The translations under genes were made by a program, and so were the position numbers. Positions 1 through 9,200 of a stretch of DNA of 9,845 nucleotides are shown here, in pieces. Below the pieces are notes generated by a model, which was not told the origin of the DNA, did no database searches, and saw only the letters and a program-made list of their open reading frames with translations. The stretch is taken from NCBI GenBank assembly GCA_030054245.1, contig JASGCH010000035.1, forward strand, positions 1 through 9,845, in the 5' to 3' direction. How positions within the stretch are numbered: position 1 is the first letter of the stretch; the number at the start of each line of letters is the position of its first letter. Source of the stretch: Gammaproteobacteria bacterium. GTDB taxonomy: Bacteria > Pseudomonadota > Gammaproteobacteria > Burkholderiales > Burkholderiaceae_C.

Positions 1-243
1 GGTATTACCTCCTAGCGAGCTACTGTTAGTCAGGTTCAATTCAGACTTAAACGACAAATAGCCCTGAGTATCAATGGTAAAATTTTGAGCATCGACACCA
101 CTGATAGACCAAACCGGATTTAGCGCGTTGGTGGTATAGTGACCGATTTGTAGAAACGGTACCAGTGCAGTCGTCCATTGGTAACTTGCTGGAATGGAAC
201 CTGTATAAGCTACCAATCCGAGATTGGCTGGACCATCAATACT
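1..243 (-). other. M36: cadherin-like domain, cut by the window edge
   Basis: The sequence changes character: PVWSISGVDAQNFTID, then TQGYLSFKSELN and SSSLGGNT. This matches the cadherin-like pattern xYSISGxDAxxFTIDxxxGxLxF of other bacterial giant surface proteins, whose next residues often include an Asn-Gly-Asp calcium loop; that part is outside the window. No type A or B mark occurs here. It signals a new architectural section toward the C-terminus. Confidence 0.72.
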
Positions 244-3200
244 TGCAGATGCCGCATTCAAGTAGGACATTCGAAAATTAGTTATTGGACTTATTTCATT
301 TTCGACGACTTGTCTAAATTGATAGCGATGCGAGCCAGCCAAAGCGGTCAATATACTTCCGCTGACCGTTGTCCAATTCAACCAATCGGAACTTAGATAA
401 GTACCTAAATCATCGCGGATACTATTTTCAGATAAATGATCCACCACCCGTACTTGCCAAGTAGCATTTTCGACTAAATTTCCGATGATCACCGTAGGAT
501 TGCTGGTATAAGAATCCGTAGACGAAACCCCATCATCATTTTGAATCCGAGCTGTCACTGGAGGTAAAGCAGTTGTTACTAAGTTAGTAATGAAAACCGA
601 TTTATCTGAAACATTGCCAGCTAAATCCTCCTGATATAACCAATAGGTATGCGTTCCCTCACTCAAAGTCACATAATTTCCACTACCAACACTCCATTCG
701 GTAGCATCATCCATACGGTAATACCAATTGGAGAACGGATTGGTATTCTCTACCCAATGTAAGCGTTGACTCGTCAAACCAGCATTAGACAAAAATGGAG
801 GAGCTAAAGCACTTATTAAAGTTGCCTGAAAACGAGTCGAACTCGTTTCACCAAATTTTCCTTGGTAACTCACCTCGTAAAGATGTGTTCCCTCCTGCAA
901 TAAAAACTCACTAGAACCTGCAGGCAATGTCCATGTAGTATTGTTCGCCTTAATCTGTACCCTATTAACACTGGCATCATTCGCATTGAGTAGGCTCACC
1001 GTAGAATTATGAGTAACAAAATCTCTGTTACTCATACCACTGTCCGTAATGCTCACGCTCGGCAAGGGTACATTCGTTGCTTCATAAGTAACCTGAAAAG
1101 TCGCTACGGCACTACTATTACCCGCACTATCGGTTTGAATAACTTGATAGGTATGACTGCCTTCAAGGGCATTGAATAATGAACCGCTACCAGTTTGCCA
1201 AGTAGAAGAATCTATTTTGTAATGCCAAACTGCTCCTGATTCTAAACCTGAGACTTGAGCTACGGGATGACTGGCTCCCGCGCTAAGGGACACTAGGGGT
1301 GCCACTGGAGCCTCTTGGTCATAATGCACGGCATAGAATTGAATATTCCGGGTAACTCCTTGGGAAGTTTTGGTTTCTAGTTTGAGTAGATGGTCACCTG
1401 GTGTAGAAATTTTAAATTGCCCGATGGCACTCGCTGCCATAAATGTCTCAAACTCAGTACCATTCCATTTTAAAATACTGTAAGTGTCTCCAGCATCTAA
1501 CCCAGCCACAGTAATGGTGGGTTGAATGTTGGTCCATCTATCTGTAGAGCTTTTGCCAGTATCAGACATCAAATTGAGCGTAATACCAGCGACCGAAGTG
1601 GTATCAATCACCAAGAGGGTATTGGAGGCAACACTCGTATTTTTTGCCTGATCTACTTGAACTATTTGATAGCTATGGGTGCCCGATTGTCCCACCAGAT
1701 AATTTAACCTATCCCCTAATTGCCAATCTCCTGAATCATCCACTCGATAATACCATACAGCCTCAGGGGAATCAAGTTCACTCACCCACAAAAAAGCTTG
1801 GTTGGTCAGACCCTCGGCACCATCCGCTCTTAAAAAATTAAGAATTGGGGCACTAGGCAATACTTCATCAAAATAAATCCGTACTTCGTTACTTATACTC
1901 TTGTTCCCTGCAACATCTACCTGAAAAAAACTGTATTGGTGTAAGCCAGATGTCAGTGTGAAGTACTCTCCGGTGATCGGAACTGGGGTTTGATCATTAA
2001 TCACACAGAAAGCCTGAGCATTTAAAGTATCCAGTCCAGAAATTCTTAACAACGCTTGATTGGTCGCAACAGTGCCACCTATAATCCCTTGTTCAGGAAT
2101 TTCTAATTGCAAAGAAGCTGGTACAAAGGTATCGTAGCGATACGACATAATCGCACTAGATTGTCCATTACTCTTTACTTGGTACAAATGGAAGCCACTT
2201 TGTGCTTGCAATGTACTACCTGTGCCAGTCATCCAGCTATTTGCATCAATACGATATTCCCAAGTTTGATCTGACTCTAAACCAACAATTGGCAAATCAT
2301 CCTCGTTACCAAAATAATTATCTCCTTGTTGAGTATGCGCACTCACTTGAAAACTCAAGTTACTCCTTGGGGTATTAGAGGGAGCTATCGGCAGACTATT
2401 CGATTGTATGATTCCCACCACTGATGAAATACTGGTATTTCCAGCATTGTCTATTTGTCTCAATTGGTAAGTATGGCTATTAGCAAGTAACATTAAGCTA
2501 GTGCCAGTGCCATTTTGCCAATTTCCACCATCAATTTTATACTGCCAAGTGGCGCCTTCATCGAGTCCCAAAACACGAGATACAGTTTCAGTGGTTATGT
2601 AGTTCCCCCCCAAAGAATCATTCTTGCCTACCGGTTCAAGCACAGGTACCGTCGGTGCCTCTCGATCTATCACCACCCCCTCGTAAGATTTTTGCGAAAA
2701 CTGTCCAAAGCTATTGATTTGTCGCACCCTATAGTTGTGACTACCTATAAGAGTTGGTATCTCCCTAGCTTCCGAAGATTGGGTTAGTAAAGCAGGCATA
2801 TCTTGCCAACCAAGGTCATCCACTTGATATTGCCATCCCGTATTCGGACTAAGACCTGTCACCACTAACTTCCTAGCATAAGAAATACCATCCAGAGTCG
2901 AACTACCCGTATCAAAAAAATCAATCGCTAGGTTCTGGCCAAAGTCCGCAGGAGCGCGATAAACCGACAAAGAATGACTGACATTAGACTCGTTTCCAGC
3001 TAAGTCTATTTGCTTAACCACATAGCTGTGTGTCCCCGAAGACAATGGAATAAAATATTGACCGTTGATGAGGTTTACATTTTGCCACTGTGACACTCCG
3101 TCCACTTGGAATACCACCTGCGTATCCTCCAAAGCTCCCAAAACTTCAATACCGTAAACCGAAGAACGCAACAAGGGGACCTCTGGCTTTTGTGTGTCTT

Positions 3201-6200
3201 TGGTAATGAGTAACTCCCTAAATGACACATTTCCATATCTGTCTAATTCTTGAATACGATAAGTATGCTTTCCTTCAGAAAGTACCAAGCTACTGCCATT
3301 AATGGGAACCAAAGCGACATTGTTATCTATGGAATAACTTAACTTGCTATCTACCCTTATACCACTTACATTAAGTTTACCATTGGATGTCACCCAGTCC
3401 ATGGAACTGGGACCCGTATCGTCCGTCAAATAGACCGTCAAATTGTTATTGGGTATAGAAAGTAAGTCTAAATATAGACTCTGGGTATGGCTTATATTTC
3501 CAGCTAGGTCTGTAATTTTTACCGAATAATTGTGTGCCCCATTCAAAGCCAAGAAAGTACTTCCAGAACCACGAGTCCAACGCGACAGTCCATCGATGGT
3601 GTAACTAAATCTATCTCCATCCTGTAAGCTAGCGACAGTTATCGTCGGATCACGGGTCATAGAATCGGAGCCACTTACTCCCAGATCATTCACAGTTAAA
3701 GTAGGCACCAATGGAGGAGTATTATCAAGAGTAACCGTTATACTCTGATCAACGGGACCAACGCCAGAGATTCGACTATTTTGGCGTGCGACATAAGTAT
3801 GTTTGCCTGCTGAAGCTAGGAACGAGTTACCTGAACCTGCCAACCAATTGTCTCCAATACCATCTATCTGATATTCCCAATCCACTCCAAAGCCTAAACC
3901 TGCCACCAAAATAGTCGGATTATAGGTCACTCCATCTACCTTCGATTGTCCAGTATCAGTCTTTAGTACGAGCTCTAAACTCGATAAATTCTTATCAAAA
4001 TCAGTAGGTATCGTCAAAGTCAACTCCCTAGCGATACTACTATTCCCTGAACGATCTAGGCTAACCGCTGATACACGCACCGATCCCCCCGCAAGATGCT
4101 TAAGTTCAGCATTGTTTAAAAGGAACTGGTAATTTCCTGACGAATTCGACTCAGTAAGCGTAGTGGTATTCCCCGAAGTCTCTGAAGAAAAGGTAATTCT
4201 TACACTGTTCCCTGGTGTAGTACTGATTAAAACCTCACCCAATTGACCCGCTAAATGAACCTGTGGGGGTGTGATGGTGCCAACGATGATATTAAAAGTG
4301 ATCGGCTCTGAATCTTGCCCAAAATAGTAGAAACTTGGATTGGTTAACTTGGCGCGTACACTAATACTCCCAGACCCTAACAATTCATAATCCTTACTCT
4401 CTAAGGCTATCTGAATAGGTTGGCTTAGCTGATCCTGGGTGTTAAACTCGACCGTTTTTTCTATCACCGCGGATGAGCCACTAAATAACACTTGCACCCG
4501 ATCGCCAAGATTTCGACCAGATACTTCCACCACTCCCAATTTTTGGGCTATAAAATCAATATTCGCATCATTAAAGGATTTTCGCAATGCTGGTCCTAAG
4601 CCTATCACATAAGGTAATAGAGTAAAATCGTCAGACAAGGTCGTATCAGGAGAAGTTTTGAGTATTTGGCTAACATTGCCGGCGATATCTGTCTGCCTAA
4701 CTTGCATGGTCCCCATACTGGTACTCAGGTTAACCAAAAAAGAGTTGCCTATACCCATCTGCCACCCTGTATCATTTAAGTTATATTCCCAAGTAGCACC
4801 CTGTTCTAAATTTTGAACCCATATGGTGGCTTGTAAGTCCTTTGATGGGGGATCATAAGATAAAGCCGGTGAGCTCGGTGGCGTATTGTCAAAAAGGAAA
4901 CTTAAGCCAATTCCTTCCAATTGTTGGCCATGCACGGTATCTGATGCACGCACTTGATAAGAATGTTTCCCTGCCAAAGCACTAAAGGTACTGCCTGTCC
5001 CAATTGCCCAATCCGAGGTCTGATCGATTCTATATTGCCAATTAGCACCCGACTCTAACCCGGCCACGCGAATTGTGCTATTATTAGAAATGAGATCTAC
5101 CGCTGAGCCTGTATCAGAAATTTCTAAGCCTAATAAGCTAACCTGTAAAATCGAGCTTTTGCTCCCGATAACTCCAGCCTCATTTTCCTGATAAACACGG
5201 TAGGTATGAGAACCTACCGAAGCATTCAATGTAGTGCCAGAACCTAGGTACCAATCGCTACTACCGTCCACTTGGTAATACCAATTGACATTGGGTAATA
5301 ATCCAGAAACAACGATCGTAGGTATATTCGTGATCCCATCTTGGGTGTCGGACCCTAAATCACTGAGTAAATTAATAGTTGGCACTACCACGGTGTCCGT
5401 ACTATAAAACACGGTAAGCTCGTTACTAGCCGCGCTCACATTACCCGCCTTATCGTATTGACGAACTTGGTATGTGTGGGTTCCACCTGACACTGTAAAT
5501 TCTGAACCGTTACCTAAATTCCAACTATTCTGATCCGATGAAAAGTATTCCCAGAGACCACCACTCTCTAAGTTAGACACTAAAATGGTTGGGTTTGCTG
5601 TTCGGCGATCTATGCTGGAAATCCCCAAATCGCTGAGCAAACGGATTCCGGGTACGCTAGGTGCCACATTATCATATATCACCGTAATAGTCGAGGTATT
5701 TGACAAATTATCGGCTTGATCGTATTGTCTTACATGATACACATTGGTACCAATCTGAGCGTTAAAGGTACTACCAGTAACCTCTATCCAATCTGACAAT
5801 TGATTATGGATACCATCAAGCCAACGATAGCGAAATTTACCGCCACCGTCGGTTAAATCGACTTGAACTCCATTATTTTTTGTAACCCAATCCGAAGAAT
5901 CTGAACCACTGTCTTCAGTCAAGTATAAGTTTGGAGGTAGGGGGATACTAGCGTCAAGCGTCAAGGTTAATCGTTTAGTCGATATGGCGGTAACACCTTG
6001 CAATACTTGATTAACCTCATAAGTATGTTTCCCATCTTGTGCTATAACAGTGGTACCTAGTCCCTGAATCCAATTTAACCCATCTATTTTGTAACTCCAA
6101 GCAGAGCCATTTTCTAAGCCAACCACTTTAAGAGTCGATACATTCGTATTAAAATCTCCTACAGTACCTGAATCTTCAAAGGCCAGTCCTAAGAGTTGAT

Positions 6201-9200
6201 TGGTCTGAAATGGGTCATAAGCCACTATCAAATCAGGGCTACGAGAGCTGGTATTACCCGCTATATCTACTTGATAAATACTGTATGTATGCGTTCCAGG
6301 GTCAGCCAAAAAAACACTCCCGATGCCTCTGATTGGCTCACCCATATTCTGATCCACTATATAATACCAGCTAGCTTGATTCTCAAGACCCATTGCTACC
6401 AAGGTAGGGTTCCCAGTGATACCATCCGATGGATTGATACCCGAATCCACCAATATAGACAGTTCGGGAGCTATGGGAAAATCTATATCTAAGACCAAAT
6501 CCACTAGGGAAAATACCGCACCAGTTACACCCTCAGAACTCACCTGAAAGGCACGGTAAGTGTGGGTGCCATCCAGCAGATCAAGTGTCACACCCGTACC
6601 TTGTGCCCAAGTACCTCCATCGACTTGGTATTGCCAAGTACTCGAAAATTGTAAACCCTTCAGCGTCAGAATCGGATTATGCGTTACTGATGGGATTTCT
6701 GGTTGAGGCGTGTAATGTAATGAAAAATGAACCGAAGGTAGGGCAACATCATAATTAATGGTGTACAATTGGCTACTCGGACTGGTATTCCCAGCACCAT
6801 CTACTTGTATAACTTGATAGGTATGCACGCCATTAGCCGCCTGAATTTGTGTACCGGATCCTAGTAACCAAGCCGCCTTATTATCGACCTTGTAATACCA
6901 ACTAGCACCACTGAGTACATTTTGCACGGTTAGTGCAGGATTCCCCGTAACACCATCTGTTTCTAAGATTCCAGTGTCCAAATAAGTAATCGAAGGCGTC
7001 GCCTGATTCTGTGCTCGATAATTGGCAATTAAAGGTTTGCTGATTAAACTGACATTATTCGCCAAATCAGTTTGTGCAACTTCATAAGAATGGATGCCTG
7101 CACTTGCCTGAAATGTAGTTCCACTACCCCTGACCCAAGTACCTTGTGAACCATCAACACGGTATGCCCAGCTGTTGTTAGGACCCAGTCCAACAATAAC
7201 CATAGTAGAATTATGGGTCACAGAGTCGCCGATAACCCCTGTATCAGACAACAACCTAACATTGATGCTACTAGGAATTTGATTGCTGTAAACAATCGTC
7301 TGCACATCACTAGCGGGTGAATACCGCCCGGCAACATTCATTTGCCTCGTTTGATAAGTATTAGCCCCCAGTGTCAAATTAAAAGTAGTACCCTCCCCAC
7401 CCGCTCGCCACCTATCCTCATTATTGATTTTGTATTCCCAAAAAGAATTACTTTTTAAAGAGCTGATGTGCGCTTGAGAAGTATTGGTGTAAAGAACACC
7501 ACTCACTACATTGCCCATTGGACTCGTGATATTAGGAGGCACTACGGCATTAGCATCAAAATTGAATTGGAACTCTTTGACTTCTGATAGAGCTCCGGCC
7601 AAAGAATTAAACTGAATCTGATAAGTGTGTTCCCCGGAAGAAGCCGTCAACGAACTCCCAGTACCTAATTGCCAACTACCATCATCCACTTTATACGACC
7701 ATTTTAATTGACTTGTTAAATTGGTAATATAAACCAGTGGGTTTATCGTCAAATTATCTGTACTACTTCTCCCTGTATCAGAATATTGGATTTGTGGTAC
7801 ATCTATAACGCTAGGATGGTAGTTTAGCGAAATATAAGAAGAGGCACTAACTTTGGTCGTTATCGGATCAAAATTACGCACTTGATAGGTATGTACCCCA
7901 CTTTGCGCGCTCAAGATGCTCCCCGTTCCTTGAAACCACTCTGGGTTATCGTCAATTCTATATTCCCAATAAGCACTGCTCGTAGAAACTAATAGGGTTG
8001 GATTATTGGTGATATGATCATCAGAATACCATCCCTTATCCATCAAATCGATGTGTGGTGCGTTTGTATTATCATAATTTACGGTGATAGTGGTTTCTGG
8101 ACTAATATTCTGAGCCAAGTCAATTTGCCTAAACGCATAAGTATGCGACCCACCTCTTGCAAAGAAAATCGAACCATCGGTGGAATTCCATTGACTAGCG
8201 TTGTCTATCCTAACTTGAACGGTAGCTCCATGCTCTACTTGGCTCAGATATAATTTAGAGTCAATTAATTTGCCAGAACCATCTTCTCGATATAAAACAT
8301 TCAGTCCAGTAGGTGTTAGCGAATCGTAGTCAATCGTTAACTCTTCACTCATGGAGCTGATATTTCCATAGTTATCGAATTGCCTTGCTTGATAAACAAA
8401 TTTTCCCTCACGAGCGGGTATAGAACTTCGGTACCCAAGTTGCCACCCCTCCCAGTCACCGGTAGGAGTTCTGACTCGATACTGCCAATTAGCCCAAGGC
8501 TGTAGGTCATCCAAAATGATACTCGATTGGTTTGTAGTACCGTTTGGCGTGACAAATGAAGGCTCACCTAAGGGGGTCGCATCCACGCCAAACCGTAAGC
8601 TACTCGAACTAGCACTTAAATTTTGGACTTGATCGCCAGCGGTCGCGATAACTTCAACAAATCCTTTCAGACCCTTTGTTAAGTTAAAAATTTCGTTGGA
8701 ACTGAGTTGGACCGATTGCCATGCCCCACTCGCCTGCACCGTTTTATAAAGTACTTGCTGATGGTTTTGATTAAACCGCCAAAACAAAGTAACTTGTGAA
8801 TTTGCATCAGATAAAAACTGCACCTCTCCTCGTACTAAATCACTAAAATTTAACTCGCTCAGCCCGGTTTCTAGTTTAAGCTGAGGTGCCGATGGGAGTG
8901 TAGAATCTAACTCTAAGCTGACATTTGAAGAAGAACTGCTATTCCCAGCAAAATCAAAAACCGTGGCTTGTACGACTAAATTACCGTCCACCAAGGTTGC
9001 CAATTCTGAAGATGATAATGTGATAGTATGGATGCCCCTAGAGGATATATCTTTAGAAATCTGATGGTTAAAGCTATCCGTCAATGTTAGTTTGATTTGA
9101 TAACCTATCGGTGCTTGAATTTGTGCTATCCCCGAGTAAAGTGCTTGTGCACGATTGATATGGTCTGCTAACTTAGTGATCATCGGTGCCTCAGGGACAC

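Noticed and set aside
178..396. Plus-strand open frame of 72 codons
   Set aside because: It is antisense to the M35-M36 coding sequence, shows no domain or ribosome binding site, and has the composition expected from reading a real gene on the wrong strand.
1522..1841. Two overlapping plus-strand open frames of 61 and 65 codons
   Set aside because: Both lie antisense to M30-M31, overlap each other in different frames, and encode nothing recognisable.
2515..2787. Plus-strand open frame of 90 codons
   Set aside because: Antisense shadow of M26-M27; the repeat motifs on the minus strand are continuous through it.
3988..4614. Possible insertion of a foreign element at the change of module type
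   Set aside because: The frame is continuous, I see no inverted repeats or duplicated target site, and base composition looks like the neighbours. It is better read as a different Ig-like subfamily.
6196..6492. Plus-strand open frame of 98 codons, the longest on that strand
   Set aside because: Antisense to M13, with no conserved features; the minus-strand frame has all type A motifs here.
8014..8253. Plus-strand open frame of 79 codons with a hydrophobic start
   Set aside because: Antisense to M6-M7. The hydrophobic run is a by-product of the reverse complement of coding sequence.
8349..8567. Minus-strand open frame of 72 codons
   Set aside because: It is on the coding strand but in a different frame from M5, which carries the WQYRV and YGN marks. 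It is an out-of-frame shadow.
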